44,469 bases of DNA from Lingula anatina (lineage: Eukaryota > Brachiopoda > Lingulata > Lingulida > Lingulidae): the NCBI RefSeq assembly GCF_001039355.2, contig NW_019774280.1, positions 403,394-447,862 on the forward strand, in the 5' to 3' direction. Position numbers and translations under genes: made by a program. The notes under the pieces were generated by a model, which was not told the DNA's origin, made no database searches, and saw only the letters and a list, made by a program, of their open reading frames with translations. Positions 27,114 through 44,469 of this stretch are shown piece by piece; position 1 is the stretch's first letter; every line of letters starts with the position of its first letter.

Positions 27114-28524
27114 GCCAGCGAGACAGCACATGGGTGGCCTGCTCAAGCTGAAGTTGGCTTTTTCTGTGACTGGATGACTTGTTAAAATAAAGTTTTCAGT
27201 TACTACNATGTGTGTGTGTGTGAGGAGGGGGGCATATCAGGGGCATGTTTCACAAGGCAGGTAAATTTTTTGGGGTAATGAGATGACTTATTGAGTTTTA
27301 TGGAAATCATCTTGCCTTTGTATACAGCTTAAGTTAAACCTCATGAAAATCATCTTGTCTATACACACAACTGAAGTAAAATCTGTTGTGAACGCGACTA
27401 AGCATGGGTCTAATGGAAGTCCTTGTCTGTACACACAACTTATATTAAATCTGATGTGAACACAACTTGGGCTACCAGGCTGTGATCAGTTGAAGAAAGG
27501 GTCAGACATCTGTTCTCTAACAAGATTCTAGACTGACCGCTCAGCAAACAGGTAAACAGTTGATCTTTTAGTGGACACATTTTACCTGACATATGATTAC
27601 TAAGTCAGCTCTAAGCCAATATCAGTTTGCATCTGTGGCTACAAGGAAGCTGGCATTATTTTATAACCTATTTTGCTGCATTGTGCATGGAAACTGTTAC
27701 TAGTATTGCCAGTCTAGCTGGTCTGTTGGTTTGTTCTTAAAAACAAAAAGGACAGTTGTGCGAAAGTAAAAGGCAGATTCAGTGTGCTACATAGAGTTGA
27801 ATGATTCCATTGACATTGGTCTTTGATGTTCTGGGAGTCCATACACTTTTATTTAGTCTCATAGACTGAAATGTTGGCAATATCAGCCAACTAAACACCA
27901 CAGGTGTTCACAAAGCTAGGGGTGCCTGTGGGCATAGAAATAAAATTTTTTAATCTGAATCAAATTTTCATAGAAATGTCTACAGGACCAGGGGCTATGC
28001 TGTTCACTGTAAAGAGTTTTTAATTTGTAGGCTAGTTAAAAAGTTTTCTAGGCCTGATATTATGAAGTTTGTTTCTTGTGGAAAAGTATGTAACCTACAG
28101 AGTTTTCTGATGTATAGAATCCAGTCAGATAAGGTATCTCAGTTAAAGTACATGCTAATCCATTTTGAACTGTCTTCGGGGGAAGTGTACTGTAGTATGT
28201 AATCTTCTGTCTCGAGTCTAGACATAACCTTGAAATACAACTGCATTTTATATCTTAATTACACCACTGAAATAGGGCAATGTATTCAAGCACAGCCGTT
28301 CTCTTACCAGGAAATTTCATGCATAGATGGTTATTTGATTATGAAATAGCACACATCATGTTGAGATGTGAAGAAAAAAAATGGCAGATATTGAGATTAG
28401 GAATGGATGATAATGGACAAAAGAACAAATCAGTGTCACATCATGTGCAGGGTTTTTTTTCTCAGAGGTAACGTCCTTAAATGGCAGAAAAATTGATTTT
28501 GTTAGAAAGCTGGAATGTATTTAT

Positions 28525-28740
28525 TGGATAGCGCCAAGCCTGTTGGCTGGGAAGGGGTTAGGAGTTCTAAAAAACAAACCTGCCCTTTTTATATGAAAAG
28601 GGCCCCTGTGAATCAAAATGAATTTTATATAATGTAGGTTCTGTGCTGTTTCTCAGGTTGGTTTAGCTGATGGAGTAAATAATGTCCACTTTTCAGAAAA
28701 AAATCCCTGAGGCCCATTTAAAACTGGTGGAGACCACATT
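28525..28740. repeat. Possible diverged GTAGCCAG-type MITE
   Basis: AGCCTGTTGGCTGGGAAGGG followed by AGTTCTAAAAAAC and GAAAAGGGCCCC recalls the order of blocks in 17743-17912, and CTTTTCAGAAAAAAATCCCT recalls its right half. Termini are too diverged to set. Confidence 0.3.
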
Positions 28741-29222
28741 TTTCAGTCTGAAGTTTAGACTGATTTCTTGGCTGGGTTTTGTGAAGCTGGTCCAGGCTTA
28801 GCACCAGCATTACCCTGGGGCTGTGTATGAGCTTGGACTGCTTTAACTTTAAGACCGGTGGCAGGTTGTAATATCTTAAGAACATTTATCTGCATACCTT
28901 GAATGCCAGGATGGCAGACAGAGGCTGTTAAAATAAAGTGCCCTCATTGTCAAAAGATACAGATTTTAATACAGACCCTATCTTAGTGTGCATGTCGTTA
29001 AAAACGTACAGTAAATAGAACAATTAAAACTACATAGATATAATTATATGCAGATAATTTTAGCTGTAAAGTACATTCATTCTAATTTCTTTGTTTAGAT
29101 GACCTGATATATAAAGTACTAGTGTACTAGTGGGCTGCTGAACGTGGGTGTTAAGTTATTCATTATAAAGGCATTAGAGAGGTAGAGCATTCTGTTATTA
29201 CCAGTTATTGGCTGCTATCCAT

Positions 29223-29777
29223 CAGGCCTACCCAACTACCAGACTCGGCACCTGAGGATCCTGAATTAACCGTTACCGGTATATGGGACCACGCTACCCG
29301 TTTTCAAGGTGTGTGTCAGATCGCATTTCGGAGTATCATATCCCAGAACAAATTTTGTAGCATGACTGCGGGCTCATCCACGCTCGGCTGAACAACCTTA
29401 AACTGTACTCTTACTTTAGAGTACTCTATTTTATTGTCTCTATGGGGATATGGGGACTTAACGACATTCGGTTTGAATGTTTAAACCACTTTTGATAGGG
29501 CTTTTTTGCATTGTATTAGATTAATGTGGCAGTTTAAGGTTCATCTAGGTGGCTTTCAAAATTATGCACCCGGTTTTAAAATCATATAGCGATTTTACGA
29601 CAATCGTTTACTATCTAATCAAGGTGACAGCCGAGCATATCAGGGCTTATCCTGTCGGTGTTCTGGCTGATACTCCGAAATGCGATCTGACACACACCTT
29701 GAAAACGGGTAGTGTGGTCCGATATACCGGTTAATTCAGGATCCTTAGGTGCCGAGTCTGGTAGTTGGGTGGGCCTG
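29223..29777. mobile_element. 555-bp foldback element with ~113-bp terminal inverted repeats
   Basis: The left arm (29223-29340) begins CAGGCCTACCCAACTACCAG. The right arm (about 29668-29777), reversed, begins CAGGCCCACCCAACTACCAG and follows the left through ACTCGGCACC, AGGATCCTGAATTAACCG and TCAGATCGCATTTCGGAGTA with a few mismatches and one 6-base indel. Flanked by TCCAT on both sides (29218-29222 and 29778-29782). No transposase; a non-autonomous DNA transposon. Confidence 0.85.
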
Positions 29778-29848
29778 TCCATGTTGCTGTAGACAAGGTA
29801 ATTGTGTTTTGTTCAACACAGAAAGTTTTATTTGAAACATTAGTGAAA

Positions 29849-29873
29849 TCATCTCTCTCTCTCTCTCTCTCTC
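29849..29873. repeat. (CT)n microsatellite
   Basis: About 12 CT units, 70 bases right of the foldback element. Confidence 0.9.
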
Positions 29874-30507
29874 ACTTTGAATCCAGTAGCATTCATTTTT
29901 ACAAAAATTATTCAAGAATTACCATCAATGTTCATTTGTTCTACCAATAAATTGAATAGGTTTAGCACCTTTGCAGTATACAAGGGTAATACATGTTATT
30001 GGTAGGATAGCACTATCCAGTGTTGATGAAATCGGTCAGTCATCTCAGGTCCTGTCTCACATTGATCTCAGTGGCTAGAAACTAGTGAGGCATGTAAATT
30101 TTATTGCTTGTGTTTGGATAACTTTCTGCTGTATAAACCTGGGGATATTTGCCATCCAATATGTCTTCTGGCAAATAAACCTTTTATTAATGACAAATTC
30201 TTCCAAGTATTTTCTGGGTTTCCTTTTCTCTGATGCTAACCTGTAAAATGTCTTCATGTGGTTTGACCCTCTGAGGCCCTTTTCGCATTGTATGCTATGC
30301 TTATCTGTATTAAAAGTCGTTGAGAGATAAAAAACTTGATAGGTAGCCCATGTTTTACAAGTGAGAGAAGTTTAAATGAAGGCAGTCCCCTTGCCCAACA
30401 CGCCCCATTTACAATATTTTTTTAGATTGGTAGGAACAGCTGAAAGCAAACCTAAGGACAGGACCTAATATTGTGGAGATATTACTTTGCCTCAGACACC
30501 TTAGTCC

Positions 30508-30760
30508 CTGGTTGGTCTGTCTGGTTATCTGATTAGTTCCTGGTTGAGCTGTCTGGTTGACTGATTTGTTCCCGGGTTGATTTATCTGGTAATCTGATTA
30601 GTCCCTGGTTGATCTGTCTGGTAATCTGATTAGTTCCTGGTTGATCTGCCTGGTTGTCTGATTAGTTTCAGGTTGATCTGTCTGGTAATATGACTAGTTC
30701 CTGGTTGATCTATCTGGTTGTCTGATTAATTACAGGTTGATCTATCTGGTCATCTGATGC
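30508..30760. repeat. 32-bp minisatellite, about 8 units
   Basis: Imperfect units of the type CTGGTTGATCTGTCTGGTAA followed by TCTGATTAGTTC. Confidence 0.85.
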
Positions 30761-32349
30761 TACCTTTTAGTCTAATTTGTGGTTTGAATTATTTTTCCTC
30801 CGAACCAGCATGAAGATTCTCTTCTCCCTGTGATGGTTAGATTAGGTTCTCGATTTGTAAACTACTTCAGGGAAGTCATGATTAATAGTTGTTTGGAAAA
30901 TTGCGTACTTTCAGAGTACTTTTATATTGTTGGGGTACCTGTTTATTGGTTGTTTATGTGGAAAATTGATGCCTTTTTGAAGCCACTTATTGTCTTTAAT
31001 GGAAGAAAAATTAGCCGTGGAATTGGACTTAAATTTGTGTGTGTCAGATAGTGACATATATAGTCACTTAATAATTTACTTGCATGTGGCAAAAATGGAA
31101 TGTTTGGTATCTTTTGTGCATGATAAATGCTTTTATATGTTAAAAGTTTGTACAGTAACAGCATGATGAAAGTACAGAAATAAATTAAAAAAAAAAAAAC
31201 TTAAAGGAAATGGGAATGTAAAATAAGTATTTTTCAAACGTTCATTTTATCTCGTGACCTGTGACGCATCCCATTCCTGTGACTGGTGAATGCTGCTTTT
31301 TATTTTTCATATTTGTCACATTATAGAAAAGCATTTAACTCAGTGATGCCTGATTTTCAACTCACATTCAGTGATAAATGAATAGTGAATTGTGATTACT
31401 ACTCTCTCTCCCCCCCCCCCTCCCCAATGGGACCCTCACTGATGTTTGCAGTACGATGAAAACTTCATTCTCAATAAATAAGTACCCCAACAATTTACTA
31501 TTTAGCTTAGTACACGTAATTAAGTCCATTCCGTATGTTTAACAATTGCACTCTACAATTTGATAAAAACTTCATTCCTGATCTCACATTTACCAATTAG
31601 CACTGCTTTTAGTCTGACTACAGTAGTCCAGGTAATTAAGTCCATTCTGTATGTTAAACAATCACACTGCTTTTAGCCTAACTAGTCCAGGTAGTATACA
31701 TGTACTAAGTAACCTCTGTTTGATCTTCAGAGTGCTGTGCGTGCCGCGGATAGTGTAGATCTGTATCAATTATTTGTGTACTGTATGTATAGTGAAACTG
31801 ACTGTCAATATAGGTGTCACCTTCACTAGAAGAGCTAGTTTTAACAGTGGATTGTGCTGTGAGATGTGACATTTTTTTAAACATTAATATTGTGAGACAT
31901 GACATCGATGTAGAAGTGCTCTGTTTAATCCAGAGTAAATCTGTATTACACAACTTAGATAAAGTACTAGTAAATATCGATCTACAGCCCGAGCCATTTA
32001 TCATTTCTGTATACAAAGGTCCTAATTTCAGTGGAAAACTTCTTATTCATCTGGGTTTAGGTAGAGCTAAATTGTTGGCCTGAAGCTAAAAGTATTTTGA
32101 TTTCAGTACAAATAGGTGACTGTCCCCCAACTTGGTACAGGTGCACTCTTGCTGCTCAGGACTGGGTGTGTACATCATCTGGCCAACCACTGATTGTATA
32201 GTATTCTGCCCATTCGTAGTAATTGAGCATGCATTGTTTTGAGTTATTGGCCTTCATCCGTGTTCACACAAGGAGTAATTTATGTTTGGGATGGTTGCTT
32301 TTAGCTTTGCCCAGTCAATAATTAGTTTATCAGAAGTAGTGACTTGTAG

Positions 32350-32560
32350 ACGTGTTCAAACCAGAATTACCTTACTGGTATGCCTTCAGCTGTGCTCAGA
32401 CCAGGATTAGGTTATAGTTAAAATGTTGACCTTCAGCTGTGTTCAGACCAGGATTACCTTATGGCTGAAATGTTGACCTTCAGCTGTGTTCAGACCAGGA
32501 AAAAGTTTGTCTGAAATGTTGACCTTCAGCTGTGTTCAGACCAAGATTAGTTTATGTCTG
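32350..32560. repeat. ~55-bp minisatellite, about 4-5 units
   Basis: Units share CCTTCAGCTGTGTTCAGACC, then AGGATTA and GAAATGTTGA. Each holds CAGCTG, an E-box core. Confidence 0.8.
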
Positions 32561-32671
32561 AGGTCACGCTGATTTCAACATTTGACATGTCTGAATACCC
32601 AAAGACTCTGGGCTTTGTTGTTATCTGATCAACAACAATGATAGTAATAATATGATAGGTAAAATATCTCT

Positions 32672-32672
32672 C

Positions 32673-32705
<33 letters not shown>
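32672..32705. repeat. (TGTC)n microsatellite
   Basis: About eight TGTC units upstream of the first SPOP coding exon. Confidence 0.9.
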
Positions 32706-33075
32706 GTGCCCTTTTCTATGTATATCTGCTTTAGTCAATGATAAGTGTAATTTTCCAGGGCGACAGCTTGCAATGAAAAACCAGATGTTGTTGGAAATGA
32801 ATTATTCTCAGAAAACTTTCATGGCTCAGTAATACAGATAATGACATGCCCACATCTAAAATTAAACTTATTAAACATTGGATATTTGGTGTAGAGCTTT
32901 TTAGGTATGTTAATAATGGATATTAAGCTTTCAGACTGGACCAATGTTTTAGTGATTTTTAGATAAATTAGGCTTGTTAGTTATACAGTATAGTTGTAAT
33001 GATATTTCAGAAGAAATGAATATTTATGTCCTAGCCTAGTCTCATTGTAATCTCTTGGCATTTCTCTACTTGCAG

Positions 33076-33214
33076 AAAGCTACCAAGGCAAGGCGCAGAG
33101 CAGGAGTGTGTTTAGTGTTTAGTTGGTGAGGCAGTAACGTTGGCGTCCACCACGGAGCAGCCGCAACCATCCTCGCAGCCGAGCGGCCACTCCGGGGAGG
33201 CGCAGCACCACAAC
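33076..33214 (+). other. SPOP: 5' UTR part of the first SPOP coding exon
   Basis: TTTCTCTACTTGCAG precedes 33076, a good acceptor, so at least one further exon lies upstream (candidate end 23575). The UTR is GC-richer than the flanks and has no ATG. The 25 codons before the start (from the TTG at 33140) are open in frame but lack an ATG. Confidence 0.7.
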
Positions 33215-39026
<5,812 letters not shown>

Positions 39027-39534
39027 TGTGTGCCCGAGCCTTTCTGTGAACATTATCAATCTTGTCATTGTTGCAGTCATCCAGAAGGCATTCTTGGTTT
39101 CCATGTACCAAAAATCTTTCATCAATGATGCAGTCAGAAATGGTTGCGAAAAGGAGAACTATGTGATGTTTTTGAATGATGGTATCATACCCCTCATGCT
39201 TTGATTTTTCAGTCATATCGATCATGGTTTGGGAAAGATTGATCTTCATTTGCAATTTTCAGTCACTTGCAATCTTTCATTGGTTTTTTGCGAGAGGCAA
39301 GTTGTGAAGAGAAGTGGTTAGGGTCCAGAGTGACGTGGCAGGCGTCTGGGATTACAGGCACTTTCCCTGTGTCATGATGCACGATCAAAGTCTCATTCTG
39401 GCCAACTGGAGTTATTTTTTTTGGATATGAAGTTTTTTTTTATGAAGCAGTAGCACTTTCTGTGGTATTTGCATTTGTAAAACTAGGACAAACAAAGTGG
39501 TAGGTCATAGGGAAGAGGTGGATTTAAGGTTATT

Positions 39535-39613
39535 GAGGTCAAGGTCAAGGCCACTGAGCACGGTCATTGATGATCAGGTCAAGGCCACTGGTCAAGGTAA
39601 TTGATGATCAGGA
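39535..39613. repeat. Short tandem repeat with AGGTCA half-sites
   Basis: Two to three units of the type TCAAGGCCACTG...GGTCA, followed by TTGATGATCAGG. The half-site spacing resembles nuclear-receptor response elements, but this is also a common simple repeat in marine invertebrates. Confidence 0.65.
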
Positions 39614-41199
39614 CCTCTAAGAACAATGCCAAAATGCAGGTCATAGGTTATTTTATGGCCCGACTTCAGAAGTCGGTGTATTAAGCTCTTTCATTTATAT
39701 ATTGCAGAATCTGTGTAGCCAGTATCTGTTTCATTCATCAGTATTTAGATTGCTTATTTGTGTGCATCTGTAGCTGCACTTTGGTCAAAATTTCAGTGAG
39801 GAACTATAAGAAATATGATTGAGAAATTGTAATCAGAGATGGGCATCTGAACAGCCAATTTTTAAGTTATTTATTTTTTAAAATCCTTCATTTGCTAAAA
39901 ACCAGAATGCATTATTTCTATTAGATAAGAAAGTATTTGAATGGACAAGAGGGTGTTCTGATGGAGAAGTGGCTTTGGTGAAAGACAGCACTATTCGTGC
40001 TACTTTTCTCAAAAAAGACCATCTTCAAGATCAGAAGGTTTTGGTCCGAAAAGAATGATGAAAGATGGAAAATGCTTTCTTAAATAAGCCCTTGACTGCA
40101 CTTGCAGATGCCAAAACACATACACAACCGACCAATATAAAGGGTGCAAAATTTATGGAAAATATTTAAATGAAGATGATGTGGATTCATGAATATTTGC
40201 ACCTCTTCTTAATGTATTTATTTATTATAGAAAATATTTTGTGCAAATTATGAAATTTGATCAATTTTCAGTAGAAGGCAATATTCAGTTAATGGTAGGT
40301 AATGCTTATTTGGTCATTGAAAAAAGTGAATGTTTCCTTTGAGTTAAGTCAAAGTATGTGAAATCAAAAGATTTAAACCAAGAAAATATTAGCCATAAAT
40401 ACTTATAATTAATACTTATAATTCTTCCTTCGAGTGGAACAAATTATGCTGCTCCCCTTTTATGTGTCAATTCACATTTCCTTACCCCCCTCTTCTACGA
40501 TCCAAGCTTCAAAACCAGCACTATTGTCAAATCAATTAATATATTACATATTCTTGGCAGTAGGTGTGCATAAATATTCAAAACTGCTGTATCATACTTA
40601 ATGTAATGAATATGTTAAGTGTAGCTATGTTTCTCAATACGTTTGGCTGCAGCCAACAAGCATATCTAGTCTACATTATTGCCTTCATGTAACTAACTTG
40701 CTGGACGAGTTGAACGTGATCGAGATTACAAGAATCCAGGCAGACTGGTGACGAGGAAGGCAGGTCATATGTGATCGGACCAAAAGTTTTCATTTGACTG
40801 AGTGAAGGGTTTGTGAAAGTTGCACTGTGAAGGTCTGTACTGCACATCTTTGTGAGTTTATTTATTTATTTTTTTTTTTTTTTAATTTTCTTGTTGGAAC
40901 ATGTGCACATTAGCTGGATGTTTTATCGCACTTAATATAGATCATATCTACAGCACATCTGAATAGATACTACATCAAGACAAGTTATTATTTCTTCTAG
41001 ATATTGCCTCTGTCACAAACTTCAATGTAGGACAGCACATAAGGCCTGTTCACATTTTAAAATCTTTCTTTATAACAGAATTGGCCTTGTAATTTATCTT
41101 GCAGCCTTGCTACAAAGAGCTCTATTTGTATTGATGTTCATTCATTATACAAGTCTGGATGGCCTTTTGGGTAAAAAAAATATCCCTGCTGAAAACTTA

Positions 41200-41277
41200 A
41201 GTCAAGGTCATATAACCAGTGACCTTAGGTCAAGGCCATATAACCAGTGACCTAAGGTCAAGGCCATATCATCAGAT
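41200..41277. repeat. 26-bp tandem repeat with AAGGTCA/AAGGCCA
   Basis: Three units of the form GTCAAGGCCATATAACCAGT followed by GACCTA. Confidence 0.75.
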
Positions 41278-42479
41278 CTTGAAGCATTATGCATTAATGT
41301 GGAATACTTGTTTGTTGTATCTAGTCAAATCAATGATTTAAAATGCCAACAAGCCAAAACATAGATAACTAAAAAAGACCACGAGGCCACGGTGCAAGTT
41401 GTCTGATGATGGTTTTGGAGACCAAAATTTAAACTGGCTTAAATGTTGTATACTATGGTTGCCCCGTGCTTTGATTTCTTGGATAAAACGGTAGAGCCAG
41501 TCTGTATAAAAAAAAAGGGAAAACTGATGGTTAAATTAAAAGCATACATGTTTTTTAAAAAACATCCTTAGAAAAAGAATTCCACATTTCTTAAAGGTTT
41601 CATAGCTCCTTTTATTTATTTTATTAATTCGTTTTATTTATTTCTTTATTTATTTTTTGATGGGTGCTTTGCAGACTCACTAACTACGTGCACTCAGTAA
41701 AAAAGTGAAGCAGAAGGTTTAAAAAACTCATTATCAGAATGATGTGTAGCTTGAGGTTTTTGTGCTTAGAATCTCCATTTGGCTTTCAGTTTATCACCAC
41801 TGTGAGATGATTGCCTCAGTTTTATTTATTTATTTATGCACAAATAGGTCATATACTAATGTGTAGAATTATAAAATTGCCATGTAAATCACATTTTGTT
41901 TTATTTGATGTACATAATTATTGTATCTGAAATTGTTCTGCCCATGGAATACTTGTTGGACATTTGCAAAGCAAAGGGAGACATATATCAAGGAGAAGAG
42001 CACCAAGCCTCAAATGTGGGATTGTGGAGATAAAAATGTAGTGAACTCTTCATTTAAAGGAGGTACAAATTAACAGCAGTGCTGTTTTGCAGTTTCAAGA
42101 TTTTTTTCCTTACGATTCATGTAGATAGTATGTACATGAAATTTCTGGATGTCATATCATTTTCTGCATTTTTTTATTTTTACCAGATGAAGTTTGCAAT
42201 TTACCAAATTTGCCCAAATTATTAGTGGAGTAATTGCTGTGGTTTTTGTTCATATCTTTTTAGGTTACACTCATTTTATTTTGACATGTAATGAAATGTT
42301 TATCAGATAAATGATAAAATAAAAGTAGAAAATATAAAAAAATGAATTAGATGTAAGTATGGAATGAAGAAATTTTCTATTGAATGACTCAGAATTTTTC
42401 AGATGGAATTAAAATTTCATAGCAGCAAGGGATAGTGTTTAATTAATATTTCCTCACTTGAGAGCCTTACACCCCAATC

Positions 42480-42727
42480 TAAGGCCCCATTCTTATAGAC
42501 ACCATTGGTCTACATAGATACTTCCAACTCCCAGGGGACTCGTGCTGAGTGCCATCAATTAACAGATTGACACACCTCCTGGCGTGAAATGGAATACAGA
42601 AAAGTTGGTGATTATGCCAGTACACTGGAATCAAAAGGCATGTCAATCCTGATTGCACTCAGCAAGAGTCCCCAAACAGTTGGATCAACCTACATAGACC
42701 AGAGGTGTCCATTGGAATTGGGCCTTA
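42480..42727. mobile_element. MITE-like element related to family A
   Basis: TAAGGCCCCATTC at left and AATTGGGCCTTA at right are inverted repeats. Inner arms pair: GACACCATTGGTCTACATAG with CTACATAGACCAGAGGTGTC, and GGGGACTCGTGCTGAGTGC with GCACTCAGCAAGAGTCCCC. 248 bp, no ORF. The CAGCAAGAGTCCC block also occurs alone at 16597, 16711, 20137 and 34414. Confidence 0.8.
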
Positions 42728-43661
42728 TTTAAATCAGTGTAATTTGATTGTGTAAGTGCGTAGAATGTAAATACACAGATATTTTAACCCTTCATTCCAA
42801 AGATGCAATGTTCCCCAGATTTCACCTTGTAGGTAATCATGCATGAGTTATTGCGTATTCCTAATTAGTTCCTGTAGTATTTGAGGGCAATTGAATATTT
42901 CAAATTGATTAAGTTTGTGCTGCAGTTATTGTGGTTTAGTGCTCCACACAGAAGTAGTGAGAACATTTTGATGTAAAGATTTTTACAGTGATTTGGGGAT
43001 AATTTTCAGAAGTGGGCAAGTGTCCCTCTCCCCCTCACAATTGTCTGTATTCTAATATTACTGTGCCGTGAGCATGTCTCTTATGCAATAATGTGAACAC
43101 TGGCTTTCATGTTTTGTTTGTTACTTTGTATTGAAAGTAAAATGTATGAAAACATTTATACTTGTTTTCTTTCTTACTTAAATAACCACATTTCGGACCT
43201 CGAGTGGTCCATCCAAAGAGAATGGATTATGAATTCTGGAGTCCCCTTGCAACGACAGTTGTTGTGGCCCATGTTGGTTTATTACTCCTTAGACAGTCTA
43301 ACTCAAAAAGTAAAGGACAGATTTTGATAGGATTTTCAAAATAGGCCAGAAACAGGCTCAGAATTGATAAGAATTCGGTGGTGACCCTTGAATTATAATT
43401 ATTGCCTCAGCAAGGCCAGTTCTACAGTGCTTCCATAGATCTAAAAGGCTTGCCAGCACCGTATTTGTGACTGTAATGTCCATATTTGCTTCAGAGGTGC
43501 ACAAATGTTTTGAGAAAGAATTAATTTTTCTGATTTTGTATGCATTAAATTAATTAAAAAGTGAAATTTTGCTTTTAAAATAAATTGACAAAATTGCTTA
43601 AAGGATTCATCAATGCATTTAATGTTTTAAAAAATGCACAACCCAAGATTCAGTTTTATCT

Positions 43662-44469
43662 TTTATTGACAAATTATCTGTACAAATATATACAAAATTA
43701 TTTAGCCTTCTATTCAATAAAGAGAACAAAACGTACGTGCATTTAAAACCTTCAAAAGTAAAACTAGGACACAACCCATGTTGCATTATTTTAAAACTGA
43801 AGGTTCTGCAACTCTTGCTTTATTTTACAAAGGACAAAAATACTTCTAAAAATATTCACATCATTACAAAAAAGCTCATAAATCACTTATAACTGAAAGT
43901 TTCAATCTTGACCAAATGTCAATGATATTCATCTGCATATTTTAGAAAGCACAAGTCAATAAATTAAACTGAAGCTTACTTTTCCATTTGTACAAGAGAG
44001 CAAGAAATAATCAAAAATGTTCATATTTGAAGTGTCACCAAAGGTCAAGCCAATTTCACACCCTAATTCTGAATTAGTCACTGAACTCGTCACACACTAA
44101 CTTTAAAATAAATCACCTAGATTTTTAAACAAAAATGTAACCACAAAAATATTTTATCATTTATACAAAGAGGCAAAACATTAATACTGGATAAACATGA
44201 AAAGCGACACCAGTCTTTTCAGTTTTCTCCTGTTTAGAAGTCTAGCAATTGGTGCAACTTGGACTCGATGAGATGAAGTTTAGATTTACTTTGAAAGTAA
44301 ACTTCAGGCATAATTTTGATCCGTCTTTTTCTTTTCTTTAAAAATTTACATTAAAAATTCACATCTGTATAAATAAGGCATTTTCACTTGCACAGTTTAC
44401 AATGTATTAGTATGAGGTGAAAAAAGTAGAACTTGCACTTGAAAATCCTGGACAGGGTAGCCATTTCAC
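43662..44469 (-). other. Possible 3' UTR of a minus-strand gene beyond the right edge
   Basis: Minus-strand AATAAA at 43662-43667 is followed (lower coordinates) by a GT-rich stretch, GGGTTGTGC, around 43643-43651. The 0.8 kb to its right has no coding potential on either strand and is A-rich on plus. A plus-strand AATAAA lies at 43716-43721. The evidence is thin. Confidence 0.25.

Larger units (their letters stand above)
23581..33075. other. Long gene-free stretch, probably SPOP intron 1 / intergenic
   Basis: No coding exon is recognised. The region is rich in short inverted-repeat elements (25148, 25690, 25996, 26766, 29223) and minisatellites (30508, 32350). If the donor at 23575 is used for SPOP it is one 9.5-kb 5' UTR intron. 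The open frames here are short and not conserved in appearance. Confidence 0.5.
39027..42323 (+). other. SPOP: Presumed long 3' UTR of SPOP and flanking DNA
   Basis: No further gene is visible. AATAAA at 42318-42323 is one candidate poly(A) signal, and 43579-43584 another. TCAAGGTCA/AAGGCC repeats occur at 39535-39613 and 41200-41277, and T- and TTTA-rich tracts at 40858-40885 and 41610-41660. The true end of the transcript is not determined. Confidence 0.35.

Noticed and set aside
33140-33214. N-terminal extension of SPOP starting at TTG 33140
   Set aside because: No ATG in frame; the ATG at 33215 has a good context and fits the known SPOP start.

Overview
This window is AT-rich eukaryotic DNA from an animal. 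Three intron-containing protein genes can be read exon by exon, all with GT-AG splice sites. The first encodes a hemerythrin with all seven di-iron ligands. Since hemerythrin is typical of annelids, sipunculids, brachiopods and priapulids, a lophotrochozoan such as a brachiopod or annelid is the best guess; the species is not identified. The TIR-type transposon remnants and TGACCTTGACC-like repeats fit a marine invertebrate but do not prove it.

Layout. 1-1416 is upstream DNA without a visible gene. 1546-3807 (+) is hemerythrin (4 coding exons, 121 aa) with a TATA box at 1417. 8109-23106 (-) is a RUN-domain protein of the RUNDC3 family (12 coding exons, 644 aa), convergent with hemerythrin. 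33215-39026 (+) is SPOP, the MATH-BTB adaptor of CUL3 ubiquitin ligase (8 coding exons, 375 aa). RUNDC3 and SPOP are divergent. About 10 kb between their start codons holds several inverted-repeat (MITE-like) elements and probably SPOP's first non-coding exon and intron. Downstream of SPOP is a long presumed 3' UTR/intergenic stretch. Near 43.6 kb are convergent poly(A) signals that may mark the 3' end of a minus-strand gene lying beyond the right edge.

The most unusual region is RUNDC3 introns 2-3. About 3.5 kb is present twice in tandem (about 14.8-18.35 kb and 18.36-22.09 kb), including a perfect second copy of coding exon 3. The copies meet exactly at a single N (18355) and differ by small indels, a 114-bp internal duplication in the first copy and a 307-bp insertion in the second. 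The left copy starts inside a 42-bp minisatellite of about 26 units. Either exon 3 is truly duplicated, in which case joint inclusion shifts the frame and stops early, or two haplotypes were assembled in tandem. I favour the second reading. Two further splice sites of this gene (exon 5 donor, exon 8 acceptor) also have tandem decoy copies.

The three genes do not form a pathway: oxygen/iron binding, a small-GTPase-linked neuronal-type adaptor and a ubiquitin-ligase adaptor. I found no rRNA, tRNA or CRISPR, no autonomous transposon, and no clearly new multi-gene system. All product names rest on reading translations against remembered family features; no search was run.
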